Source of the DNA: an uncultured Prevotellaceae bacterium
GTDB lineage: Bacteria > Bacteroidota > Bacteroidia > Bacteroidales > Bacteroidaceae
Reading direction: 5' to 3'
Length of the DNA stretch: 33,988 nt
NCBI GenBank assembly: GCA_902770845.1
Contig: CACXUV010000048.1
Location: 1-33,988, forward strand
In this document: one piece after another, positions 1-7,066 of the stretch
Layout of the letters: each line of letters starts with the position of its first letter
How positions within the stretch are numbered: position 1 is the first letter of the stretch
Position numbers and translations under genes: made by a program
Notes under the pieces: model-generated
Told to the model about the DNA's origin: nothing
The model's input: the letters and a program-made list of their open reading frames with translations, nothing else
The model's database searches: none

Positions 1-134
1 ACGGTCTAGTCTCATCTTACCCGACAATCTCCTATAAAGAAGACTGCCGCTTCTTGTACTACTTCTGTCTTATGTAAACTTTTCAAAGAACTCTTTCTTC
101 AGTGCTGCGGAGGTGTGTTCCTCGTTAGCGGATG
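1..134 (-). other. Putative rRNA operon leader with boxA-like element
   Basis: Read on the minus strand, this stretch downstream of the promoter contains TTCTTTGAAAAG (about 79-90), resembling the boxA antitermination element of Bacteroidetes rRNA leaders. It is followed by AAGTAGTACAAGAAGCGG-like text (reading down to about position 45), which I recall from Bacteroidales sequence just before 16S genes. There is no convincing open frame. The 16S gene itself would lie beyond the left edge, so the assignment is an inference from memory of leader sequences. Confidence 0.55.
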
Positions 135-166
135 CAAAGGTACGCACTTTTACAATACCACCCAAA
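135..166 (-). promoter_or_regulatory. Leftward Bacteroidetes promoter, probably of an rRNA operon
   Basis: On the minus strand a TTTG (163-166) is followed after 20 bases by TACCTTTG (135-142), a full match to the Bacteroidetes primary sigma consensus. Transcription would run leftward off the window. The leader that follows contains a boxA-like element, which suggests a stable-RNA operon. The promoter match is direct; the target is inferred. Confidence 0.7.
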
Positions 167-268
167 TATTTCGCAAAGTTTTTTCAAGAAAAAGAGCAAA
201 AAAAGTGATTTTACATCCTTTTCCCCTCGCGTACCTTTAAATAATATAATAAGGGGACTTTTTCTTTC

Positions 269-300
269 AAAAAAGACTGTTTACGACGTTACACGTCTTT
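269..300 (-). terminator. Possible terminator of the 289-732 gene
   Basis: On the minus strand AAAGAC (295-300) and GTCTTT (272-277) can pair across a 17-base loop and are followed by more T residues (269-271). The left arm lies within the last codons of the gene. The stem is only 6 bp, so this is a weak call. Confidence 0.35.
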
Positions 301-732
301 CATGAGATTATCGAAGAACTTGTCTAAGTCGTCGTCAAGATTATCCATCAGATTGGAATCGATGATTACGGTATCGTCATCCACCACGTACAGTTCATGC
401 TGAATATCGCCATCATCGCTTTCCAGGACAAAGGCATAAGGCTTCAGGACAGACATTTTCTCGACGACCGAACTCAGACGACGCAGCTGAACACGTAACA
501 CATCGGCAATCTGCTCATAAAAATCATCAGACTTATCGTCGATCCATTGCTCCACAACACATCTGGTGATTTCATGGTCATCGTCGTCAAAAGCCATCAG
601 TTCTCCAGACTCTTGAGTCACACGAATATGAATGTCCGTCATCAAAGATGCCTCATTCCCTACAGGAAACTTTTCTGCAATTTTGCGAATAGCACGTTCA
701 ATTTGTTGGATAGTCTGTTCAGTTGATTTCAT
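289..732 (-). CDS. Conserved hypothetical acidic protein, 147 aa
   Basis: I do not recognise a named domain. The 147-residue product has no signal peptide or membrane segment, so it is probably cytoplasmic. It has an amphipathic N-terminal helix rich in Gln, Ile and Glu, a central part with a DDDDHE acidic stretch (about residues 49-54), and a strongly acidic C-terminus with repeated Asp (DNLDDDLDKFF). A complete promoter lies 23-53 bases upstream, which supports the start and shows that this is a real transcription unit. It is transcribed away from the Rnf operon and towards the putative rRNA operon, and it stands alone. The gene is probably real; its function is unknown. Confidence 0.75.
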   Translation of the reverse strand: MKSTEQTIQQIERAIRKIAEKFPVGNEASLMTDIHIRVTQESGELMAFDDDDHEITRCVVEQWIDDKSDDFYEQIADVLRVQLRRLSSVVEKMSVLKPYAFVLESDDGDIQHELYVVDDDTVIIDSNLMDNLDDDLDKFFDNLMKDV

Positions 733-754
733 ATTAAGAAACTATTTAGTGCTG

Positions 755-785
755 CAAAAGTACGAAAAACTTTGTTATTTGCAAA
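755..785 (-). promoter_or_regulatory. Promoter of the 289-732 gene
   Basis: On the minus strand TTTG (782-785), a 19-base spacer and TACTTTTG (755-762) match the Bacteroidetes -33/-7 consensus. The -7 box ends 22 bases before the ATG at 732. Confidence 0.75.
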
Positions 786-847
786 CGATTACGAATATTT
801 TTTGAAAATAATTTGCAATGGAGTATCGGTTATTTGCAAATTTGTTG

Positions 848-855
848 TATCTTTG
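848..855 (+). promoter_or_regulatory. -7 box of the rseC-rnf operon
   Basis: TATCTTTG fits the TAnnTTTG -7 consensus and lies 32 bases before the rseC start at 888. I see no well-spaced TTTG upstream, so the -33 element is weak or divergent. This would be the main promoter for the seven-gene operon. Confidence 0.55.
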
Positions 856-887
856 CATAGCAAACTCGAGATGGCAAATCAAAAAAA

Positions 888-1331
888 ATGAATGACATCA
901 TTAAGCATACTGGCATTATTGACTCTATAGAAGGCAATCACCTGAGGGTGCGCATTATGCAAACTTCGGCGTGTGCAAGCTGTAAAGTGGCCCGTCAGTG
1001 CCATACATCGGAAATGAAAGAAAAGCTTATCGACGTTTTTACCGACGCACGGCCTTACGCCACTGGCCAGGAGGTAACGGTAATGACCTCGAAGAGCATG
1101 GCCAACCGTGCACTTGCCCTTGGGTTCGGCATACCTTTCTTCATGATGCTTGCAGTGCTTTTCATCATGTATCATTTCACGAAAGACGAAGCAACGTCTG
1201 CGCTTGCAGCCATTGGTGCGCTACTACCCTATTATCTCATTATTTGGCTGTTGCGCGACAGCATCTCTCAGAAAATATCATTTCAGATAGAACGTCAACA
1301 AACAATGACAAGCCCGACAGAAGAACAATAA
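888..1331 (+). CDS. rseC: SoxR-reducing system protein RseC family
   Basis: The 147-residue product matches the RseC/RsxC-associated family. The N-terminal soluble part has a cysteine cluster (ACASCKVARQC, about residues 28-38). Two hydrophobic segments follow (roughly residues 77-95 and 99-121), then a polar tail. In E. coli the family is linked to reduction of the SoxR iron-sulfur cluster together with the Rsx/Rnf complex; in Bacteroidales it commonly precedes rnfB. It is the first gene of the operon, 31 bases before rnfB. A membrane-bound thiol or metal-cluster role beside Rnf is likely, but its precise reaction in Bacteroidales is not known to me. Confidence 0.85.
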   Translation: MNDIIKHTGIIDSIEGNHLRVRIMQTSACASCKVARQCHTSEMKEKLIDVFTDARPYATGQEVTVMTSKSMANRALALGFGIPFFMMLAVLFIMYHFTKDEATSALAAIGALLPYYLIIWLLRDSISQKISFQIERQQTMTSPTEEQ

Positions 1332-1362
1332 ACAAAAATAACTAAAACAAACAAAAGTACTT

Positions 1363-2319
1363 ATGAGTTTTATCTTGATTGCAGTAATTGTACTTGGAGC
1401 CATTGGCCTGATTGCCGCACTGGTGCTGTTTGCCGCCTCCAAGAAATTTGCTGTGTACGAAGACCCTCGCATCGCTCAGGTGAACGAGCTGCTGCCCGGT
1501 GCCAACTGTGGTGGTTGCGGCTTTGCCGGATGCGGTGGTATGGCGGATGCGCTCGTGAAAGGAGCCGATGCAGGCAGCCTGGATGGTCTGCTTTGCCCTG
1601 TAGGTGGAGCCGAGACGATGGGCAAGGTAGCCGATTTGCTCGGCATGGCAATAGCCAATGGCGAGCCAAAAGTGGCCGTAGTGAGATGTAATGGCACTTG
1701 TGAGCACAGGCCCAAGATTGCCGAGTATGCAGGACTGCGCACTTGTGCAGCCATGCACGCCTGTGGAGCTGGTGAGACAGCTTGCGGCTTTGGCTGTCTG
1801 GGCTGTGGCGACTGCGTGGCAGCCTGTCAGTTTGATGCCATCCACATCAACGAAGAGACCGGCATTCCCGAGGTCGACGAAGAGAAGTGTACGGCCTGTG
1901 GAGCCTGCACGAAGGCATGTCCGCGCAGCATTATCGAACTGCGCAAGAAAGGACCGAAGGGGCGCCGTGTGTTCGTGAGTTGTGTGAACAAAGACAAGGG
2001 GGCCGTGGCCATGAAGGCTTGTGCCGTGAGTTGCATTGGCTGCGGAAAGTGTGAAAAGGAGTGCAACTTCGGTGCCATCACCGTTGAGAACAACCTGGCC
2101 TACATTGACCCAGAGAAATGCCGTTTGTGTCGCAAGTGCGTCAGCGTTTGTCCGAAGCATGCCATTCGCGACGTGAACTTCCCCAATCCAGCACCTGCCC
2201 CCAAGCCCAAGGAGGCTGCGGCACCAAAGGCAGAACCAGTAAAGCCTGCAGCACCTAAGGTTGAAGCACAGAAACCAGAAACCGTGAAAGAAGAAGAAGG
2301 AAAGGAGGCAAAAGCATGA
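1363..2319 (+). CDS. rnfB: Electron transport complex subunit RnfB
   Basis: This is the iron-sulfur subunit of the Rnf complex (318 aa), which accepts electrons from reduced ferredoxin. An N-terminal membrane anchor (residues 2-26) is followed by a Fes-type cluster motif with Cys49, Cys52, Cys57 and about Cys78. Several ferredoxin-type CxxCxxCxxxC motifs follow, for example CTACGACTKACP, CIGCGKCEKEC and CRLCRKCVSVCP. The C-terminal 45 residues are Pro/Ala/Lys/Glu-rich and look unstructured. The gene ends in ATGA shared with rnfC (2316-2319). A Shine-Dalgarno sequence for rnfC (2301-2308) lies inside the last codons, so translation of the two is probably coupled. Confidence 0.95.
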   Translation: MSFILIAVIVLGAIGLIAALVLFAASKKFAVYEDPRIAQVNELLPGANCGGCGFAGCGGMADALVKGADAGSLDGLLCPVGGAETMGKVADLLGMAIANGEPKVAVVRCNGTCEHRPKIAEYAGLRTCAAMHACGAGETACGFGCLGCGDCVAACQFDAIHINEETGIPEVDEEKCTACGACTKACPRSIIELRKKGPKGRRVFVSCVNKDKGAVAMKACAVSCIGCGKCEKECNFGAITVENNLAYIDPEKCRLCRKCVSVCPKHAIRDVNFPNPAPAPKPKEAAAPKAEPVKPAAPKVEAQKPETVKEEEGKEAKA

Positions 2320-3683
2320 ACATCAGAACATTCCGCATAGGTGGCGTACACCCAGAAGAGAACAAGCTGACCCACGAAGTGGCCACAAAAGTGGCAGCCC
2401 TGCCCAAGCAGGCCATCTTTCCGCTGAGCCAGCATATTGGCGCCCCAGCCAAGCCCGTCGTGCAGAAAGGCGACAAGGTGAAAGTGGGCACGATGATTGC
2501 CGAAGCAGGTGGCTTCGTATCGGCCCCCATCTTCTCGTCGGTGAGCGGCACGGTGTTCAAGATCGACACCGCCATCGATGCCACAGGCTATCGCAAGCCC
2601 GTTATTATCATTAATGTAGAAGGCGACGAGTGGGAAGAGAACATCGACCGCTCAGACAAACTGGAGCTGGTGAAGGACCACCCCGAGCTGACGCCAGAAG
2701 AAATTGTGAACCGCATCAAGGCAGCTGGCGTCGTGGGCATGGGCGGTGCCTGTTTCCCCACCTTTATCAAACTCACTCCCCCACCCACGGCCAAGGCTGA
2801 ATGCGTGATTATCAACGCCGTGGAGTGTGAGCCCTACATCACAGCCGACTACCGACTGATGATGGAACATGCCGACGAGATTCTCATTGGCCTGGAACTG
2901 CTCATGAAAGGAGCAAAAGTGACCACAGGCTACATTGGCATTGAGACCAACAAGCCCGCCGCCATCGAACTGCTGACGAAGAAGGCAGGAGAAGTATTCG
3001 GGAAAACCGAATACCACGTAGAAGTGGTGCCCCTGGCACAGCGCTACCCACAGGGCGGTGAGAAGCAGCTGGTGGATGCCGTGATACGCCGTCAGGTGCC
3101 TGCACCTCCAGCCATTCCTGTAAACGTTGGAGCAATTGTTCAGAATGTTGGTACTGCCTATGCTGTTTATGAGGCAGTTATGAAGCACAAGCCACTATTT
3201 GAACGCTACACCACCGTAACGGGCAAGCAACTGCAGAACCCCGGCAATTTCCTGGTGCGAATGGGCACCCCGATGAAAGACCTTATCGATGCCTGTGGCG
3301 GTATGCCTGAAGGCGACAACAAACTGCTGGCAGGCGGTCCGATGATGGGTAAGGCACTGACCAGTGTGGAAGTGCCCATCTGCAAAGGCACCAACTCGGT
3401 GACCATCCTCTCGGGCGACGACGCCCGACGCAAGGAGCCACAGCCCTGCATTCGCTGCGCCAAGTGCGTGGGTGCCTGTCCGATGGGCCTGGAGCCTTAC
3501 CTGCTGGCCAAGATCAGCGAGGTGAAGAACTGGGAGAAGGCCGAACAGGAAGACATCGTGAGCTGCATTGAGTGCGGCTCGTGCCAATTCACCTGTCCTG
3601 CCCACCGTCCACTGCTCGACAACATTCGCCAAGGCAAGAGCACAGTGATGGGCATCATACGTAACAGAAATGCAAAGAAATAA
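2316..3683 (+). CDS. rnfC: Electron transport complex subunit RnfC
   Basis: This is the peripheral subunit thought to hold FMN and the NAD(H) site and to pass electrons to and from NAD+ (455 aa, normal for the short Bacteroidetes form). The NuoF-like core includes GVVGMGGACFPTFIKL (about residues 140-155) and a GGPMMG loop. Two C-terminal [4Fe-4S] motifs are seen: Cys378/381/384/388 (CIRCAKCVGACP) and Cys417/420/423/427 (CIECGSCQFTCP). The start overlaps the rnfB stop by four bases and is preceded by AAAGGAGG with 7-base spacing, a good Shine-Dalgarno site in a phylum where these are uncommon. Confidence 0.95.
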   Translation: MNIRTFRIGGVHPEENKLTHEVATKVAALPKQAIFPLSQHIGAPAKPVVQKGDKVKVGTMIAEAGGFVSAPIFSSVSGTVFKIDTAIDATGYRKPVIIINVEGDEWEENIDRSDKLELVKDHPELTPEEIVNRIKAAGVVGMGGACFPTFIKLTPPPTAKAECVIINAVECEPYITADYRLMMEHADEILIGLELLMKGAKVTTGYIGIETNKPAAIELLTKKAGEVFGKTEYHVEVVPLAQRYPQGGEKQLVDAVIRRQVPAPPAIPVNVGAIVQNVGTAYAVYEAVMKHKPLFERYTTVTGKQLQNPGNFLVRMGTPMKDLIDACGGMPEGDNKLLAGGPMMGKALTSVEVPICKGTNSVTILSGDDARRKEPQPCIRCAKCVGACPMGLEPYLLAKISEVKNWEKAEQEDIVSCIECGSCQFTCPAHRPLLDNIRQGKSTVMGIIRNRNAKK

Positions 3684-3750
3684 CAAATAAGGAAAGAAAT
3701 AATCATAATTAGCATAATTATAAGAATTTCTATCCCAAAAAGGAAATACA

Positions 3751-4746
3751 ATGAGTAAATTAATAGTATCACTTTCGCCACACGCACACGGAACCGATAC
3801 GGTGGAGCGCAACATGTACGGCGTAATCATCGCCCTGCTGCCAGCGCTGCTCGTCTCGTTCTTCTACTTCGGACTGGGTTCCGTCATTGTGTGCGCCACG
3901 AGCGTATTGGCCTGCGTTTTCTTTGAGTGGGCCATCAACAAGTTCTTGCTCAAGAACGAGCGGAACACCATTCTCGACGGTTCGGCAGCACTGACCGGCA
4001 TTCTGCTGGGCATGAACCTCCCGTCGAACCTTCCCATCTGGATCATCATCATCGGTGCCCTGTTTGCCATTGGCGTGGGTAAAATGACTTTCGGCGGACT
4101 GGGCCAAAACATCTTCAACCCCGCATTGGTGGGCCGTTGCGCCCTGCTGGTGGCTTTTCCTGCACAGATGACCACCTGGCCCAAGGTGGGCGAGATGGGC
4201 TATCTGGATGCAGAGACAGGAGCCACGCCCCTGTCCGTGATGAAGCAAGCCATCAAGAGCGGCGACATATCGGTGCTCGACCAGCTGCCCGATGCCACTG
4301 CGCTGCTGCTGGGCAATCATCCCGACGGGGCCGGTGCCTTGGGCGAGGTATGCGCCCTGGCCCTGCTGCTGGGCCTTGCCTTCATGCTGTGGAAGAAAAT
4401 CATCACGTGGCACATCCCCGTGAGCATCATCGGCACCGTATTTGTGGTGGCTGCCCTGATGCATCTGGTGAATCCTGTCTATGCCGATCCTTTCCAGGTG
4501 ATACTGAGCGGCGGTTTGATGCTCGGTGCCATCTTTATGGCCACCGATTACGTCACCTCACCGATGACACCGAAAGGCCAGCTCATCTACGGTGTGTGCA
4601 TCGGTCTGCTGACCATCATCATCCGCAACTGGGGTGCCTACCCCGAAGGCATGTCGTTTGCCATTCTGATCATGAATGCCTTCACACCACTTATTAACAC
4701 GTATGTGAAACCCAAGCGCTTCGGCGAAGTGCCGGCTAAAAAGTAA
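3751..4746 (+). CDS. rnfD: Electron transport complex subunit RnfD
   Basis: Integral membrane subunit of Rnf (331 aa), with about nine or ten hydrophobic segments. The TGATPL motif places the covalently bound FMN on Thr159, as in NqrB/RnfD proteins. It works with RnfG, RnfE and RnfA in electron transfer coupled to Na+ or H+ movement. The gene follows rnfC by 67 bases, the second-largest gap in the operon, and that gap is AT-rich. A purine-rich AAAAAGGAAA (3736-3745) precedes the ATG. The family assignment is secure; the coupling ion cannot be told from sequence alone. Confidence 0.94.
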   Translation: MSKLIVSLSPHAHGTDTVERNMYGVIIALLPALLVSFFYFGLGSVIVCATSVLACVFFEWAINKFLLKNERNTILDGSAALTGILLGMNLPSNLPIWIIIIGALFAIGVGKMTFGGLGQNIFNPALVGRCALLVAFPAQMTTWPKVGEMGYLDAETGATPLSVMKQAIKSGDISVLDQLPDATALLLGNHPDGAGALGEVCALALLLGLAFMLWKKIITWHIPVSIIGTVFVVAALMHLVNPVYADPFQVILSGGLMLGAIFMATDYVTSPMTPKGQLIYGVCIGLLTIIIRNWGAYPEGMSFAILIMNAFTPLINTYVKPKRFGEVPAKK

Positions 4747-4761
4747 AGGAGGACGAAGACT

Positions 4762-5391
4762 ATGAAGAAACTTGAATCATCTTTACTGAACATGACGCTG
4801 GTGCTCACGGGCGTGGCCGTCATCATGGGTGGTGTCTTGGCCTACGTCAACAACCTGACGAGCGGCCCCATCAACGAGCAGAAAGAGAAAGCACTGGCCG
4901 ACGGCATCAAGGCCGTGATGGTAAGCGACGACATCGTCGTAGCCCACACCGACACCGTGAAGCAGAACGATGCCAAGGGCAAGGAGCTGACCTATATCAT
5001 CTATCAGACACAGGACGCACAAGGCAACGACCTGGGTGCTGCCGTGCAGAGCACCACGGACGGCTTTGGCGGCGACCTGAAGGTGCTGGTGGGCTTCGAC
5101 CCCGAAGGCAACATCCTGGGCTACACCCTTTTGGAGCACGCCGAGACCCCGGGTCTGGGTGCCAAGGCCGACAAGTGGTTCCAGAAAGACGAGAAGGGCG
5201 ACATCATCGGCAAGAACCCACAGGAGCCCCTCACCGTGAGCAAGGACGGCGGACAGGTGGATGCCATTACGGCCTCGACCATCACCAGCCGTGCCTTCCT
5301 GCTGGCCGTGAACAATGCCTATACTGCCTATAAGGCCACTCCCATAGATGGCCAGACAGGTGCAACCCAACAAGAAAAGAAGGAGGAATAA
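4762..5391 (+). CDS. rnfG: Electron transport complex subunit RnfG
   Basis: FMN-binding periplasmic-facing subunit of Rnf (209 aa). One N-terminal membrane helix (about residues 10-30) anchors an FMN-binding domain. The flavinylation motif reads TASTITS (residues 170-176), so Thr173 is the expected covalent FMN site; the usual SGAT is TAST here. A GFGGDLKVLVGFD stretch and HAETPGLGAK are typical of the domain. AAAGGAGG (4745-4752) lies 9 bases before the start and overlaps the rnfD stop. The last codons include the Shine-Dalgarno site for rnfE. Confidence 0.93.
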   Translation: MKKLESSLLNMTLVLTGVAVIMGGVLAYVNNLTSGPINEQKEKALADGIKAVMVSDDIVVAHTDTVKQNDAKGKELTYIIYQTQDAQGNDLGAAVQSTTDGFGGDLKVLVGFDPEGNILGYTLLEHAETPGLGAKADKWFQKDEKGDIIGKNPQEPLTVSKDGGQVDAITASTITSRAFLLAVNNAYTAYKATPIDGQTGATQQEKKEE

Positions 5392-5394
5392 GCT

Positions 5395-5982
5395 ATGAGT
5401 TACATTGATATTATTAAGAACGGAATAGTCAAGGAGAACCCCACGTTCGTCCTAATGCTGGGCATGTGTCCCACACTGGCCACAACCACCAGTGCCACCA
5501 ATGGCATGGCAATGGGTCTGGCCACGATGGCCGTGCTCATCTGCACAAACTTTGTGATTTCGTGTCTGAAGAGCCTGACGCCCGACAAGGTGCGCATCCC
5601 TGTGTTTATCGTTGTGATTGCCGCCTTCGTGACCATCCTGCAAATGATTATCAAAGCCTATCTGCCCGACATTGATTCGGCCCTGGGCCTGTTCATTCCC
5701 CTCATCGTGGTGAACTGTATCATCCTGGGTCGTGCCGAAGCATTTGCTGCCAAGCAAAGCCCCGTGGCCTCGCTGTTCGACGGCATTGGCATCGGACTGG
5801 GCTTCACGCTGGGCCTCACCCTTCTGGGCATCTGCCGCGAGTTGCTGGGTTCTGGTTCCATCTTCGGCTTCACGCTGCTGCCTGAGACCTACAACATTCT
5901 GCTCTTCGTGCTGCCTCCGGGTGCCTTCATCACCCTGGGCTTCCTCATTGCAATTGTCAACAAGGCAAGAGGTAATTCGTGA
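5395..5982 (+). CDS. rnfE: Electron transport complex subunit RnfE
   Basis: Hydrophobic membrane subunit (195 aa, normal length) of the NqrD/RnfE family, paired with RnfA. About six membrane segments are visible. The ENPTFVLMLGMCPTLATTT region near the N-terminus carries the conserved Cys implicated in the intramembrane iron site shared with RnfA. It starts 3 bases after the rnfG stop, with AAGGAGG (5380-5386) 8 bases upstream. It is followed by a 16-bp tandem repeat array rather than directly by rnfA. Confidence 0.94.
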   Translation: MSYIDIIKNGIVKENPTFVLMLGMCPTLATTTSATNGMAMGLATMAVLICTNFVISCLKSLTPDKVRIPVFIVVIAAFVTILQMIIKAYLPDIDSALGLFIPLIVVNCIILGRAEAFAAKQSPVASLFDGIGIGLGFTLGLTLLGICRELLGSGSIFGFTLLPETYNILLFVLPPGAFITLGFLIAIVNKARGNS

Positions 5983-5995
5983 GAGAATTTCGTAA

Positions 5996-6084
5996 TAACG
6001 TAATATCGAAATAACGAAATATCGAAATAACGTAACATCGTCATAACGTAACATCGTCATAACGTAATATCGTCATAACGCTAT
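5996..6084 (+). repeat. 16-bp tandem repeat array between rnfE and rnfA
   Basis: There are five full 16-bp units (5996-6011, 6012-6027, 6028-6043, 6044-6059, 6060-6075) and a partial sixth running up to the rnfA ATG. The consensus is TAACGTAAYATCGTCA, with units 1 and 2 ending in GAAA instead of GTCA. Units 3 and 4 are identical. Each unit holds an ACG-N6-CGT dyad. No Shine-Dalgarno sequence is present in the array. Confidence 0.9.
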
Positions 6085-6687
6085 ATGGAATACATCTTAA
6101 TTTTTATCAGCGCCATCTTCGTCAACAACATCGTGTTGGCGCAGTTTCTGGGCATCTGCCCCTTCCTGGGCGTATCGAAGAAGATCGACACCTCGCTGGG
6201 CATGTCGGCTGCAGTGGCCTTCGTCATGACGCTGGCCACCATCGTGACCTATCTGGTTCAGAAGTTTGTGCTCGACCCCAACGACCTGGGCTACTTGCAG
6301 ACCATTGCCTTCATCCTGGTCATTGCCTCGCTGGTGCAAATGGTTGAGATTGTGCTCAAGAAGGTATCGCCTGCCCTGTATCAGGCCCTGGGCATCTTCC
6401 TCCCCCTCATCACCACCAACTGTGCCGTGCTGGGTGTGGCCATTCTGGTCATTCAGAAAGACTTCGACCTCATTCAAAGCGTGGTCTATGCCTTCTCCAC
6501 CGCCATTGGCTTTGGCCTGGCGCTCACCGTGTTTGCCGGCATGCGCGAGCAACTGGAACTGGCCCGCATACCCAAGGGCATGCAAGGCATGGCCATCGTG
6601 CTTGTTTCGGCTGGCCTGCTCTCACTGGCCTTCATGGGCTTTTCGGGTGTCGACGGTGGTCTGAGGGTGCTCTTCGGACTGGATTAA
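6085..6687 (+). CDS. rnfA: Electron transport complex subunit RnfA
   Basis: Hydrophobic membrane subunit (200 aa) of the NqrE/RnfA family, which pairs with RnfE in the membrane core of Rnf. Six membrane segments are expected from the pattern. The conserved VNNIVLAQFLGICPFLGVS near the N-terminus contains the Cys that contributes to the intramembrane iron centre. The start follows a 16-bp repeat array with no Shine-Dalgarno site, unlike rnfC, rnfG and rnfE. It is the last gene of the operon; a strong terminator lies 44 bases downstream. Confidence 0.94.
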   Translation: MEYILIFISAIFVNNIVLAQFLGICPFLGVSKKIDTSLGMSAAVAFVMTLATIVTYLVQKFVLDPNDLGYLQTIAFILVIASLVQMVEIVLKKVSPALYQALGIFLPLITTNCAVLGVAILVIQKDFDLIQSVVYAFSTAIGFGLALTVFAGMREQLELARIPKGMQGMAIVLVSAGLLSLAFMGFSGVDGGLRVLFGLD

Positions 6688-6728
6688 ACTGAGACATACG
6701 CCCCAAAAGACATTCAAACGAATGAATT

Positions 6729-6768
6729 AAAAACGCAAAGCGTGGCATCTACGCTTTGCGTTTTTTTT
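6729..6768 (+). terminator. Rho-independent terminator of the rnf operon
   Basis: A 13-bp perfect stem (6731-6743 with 6751-6763, core ACGCAAAGCGT) closes a 7-base loop and runs into a run of T to 6768. It is flanked by As on the left, so it may act in both directions. Confidence 0.92.
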
Positions 6769-6802
6769 GACCTTGCCCATCAAAAAAACTCTCAAAACCT
6801 TT

Positions 6803-6912
6803 GTTTTTCCAGGAAAAACAATTTGTTTTCACGGGAAAAACATTTTGTTTTCAACGGAAAAACAACTTGTTTTCAGCAGAAAAACAAATTGTTTTTTGCG
6901 CGAAAACAAAAT
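6803..6912 (+). repeat. Array of five degenerate 22-bp dyad repeats upstream of galE
   Basis: Units at 6803-6824, 6825-6846, 6847-6868, 6869-6890 and 6891-6912 each read GTTTT(C), four variable bases, (G)AAAAAC, then a short A/T block. Each is therefore an inverted repeat around a variable centre (CCAG, ACGG, AACG, AGCA; unit 5 is less regular). Period is exactly 22 bp. With the terminator and promoter it fills the 379-bp gap between rnfA and galE. A 99-codon open frame crosses it but looks non-coding. Confidence 0.85.
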
Positions 6913-7019
6913 GAAAACAAAATGAATATCGTTTTCATCCCATCCCGTCCACATCAGTCATACACCATAATTTTTGACACAATAAATGTTAATTATATGG
7001 TGATGAAACGAAAAATGAT

Positions 7020-7027
7020 TACCTTTG
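7020..7027 (+). promoter_or_regulatory. -7 box of galE
   Basis: TACCTTTG matches the TAnnTTTG consensus and ends 39 bases before the galE ATG. No clear TTTG stands at the expected -33 position. Confidence 0.55.
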
Positions 7028-7066
7028 CATATAGAATTTAAAACTATAAGAAACTTAATCACGCAA

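Noticed and set aside
6742..7041. A 99-codon open frame upstream of galE
   Set aside because: It begins inside the rnf terminator, runs through the 22-bp repeat array and crosses the galE promoter; the product is low-complexity Lys/Asn/Phe text from the repeats.
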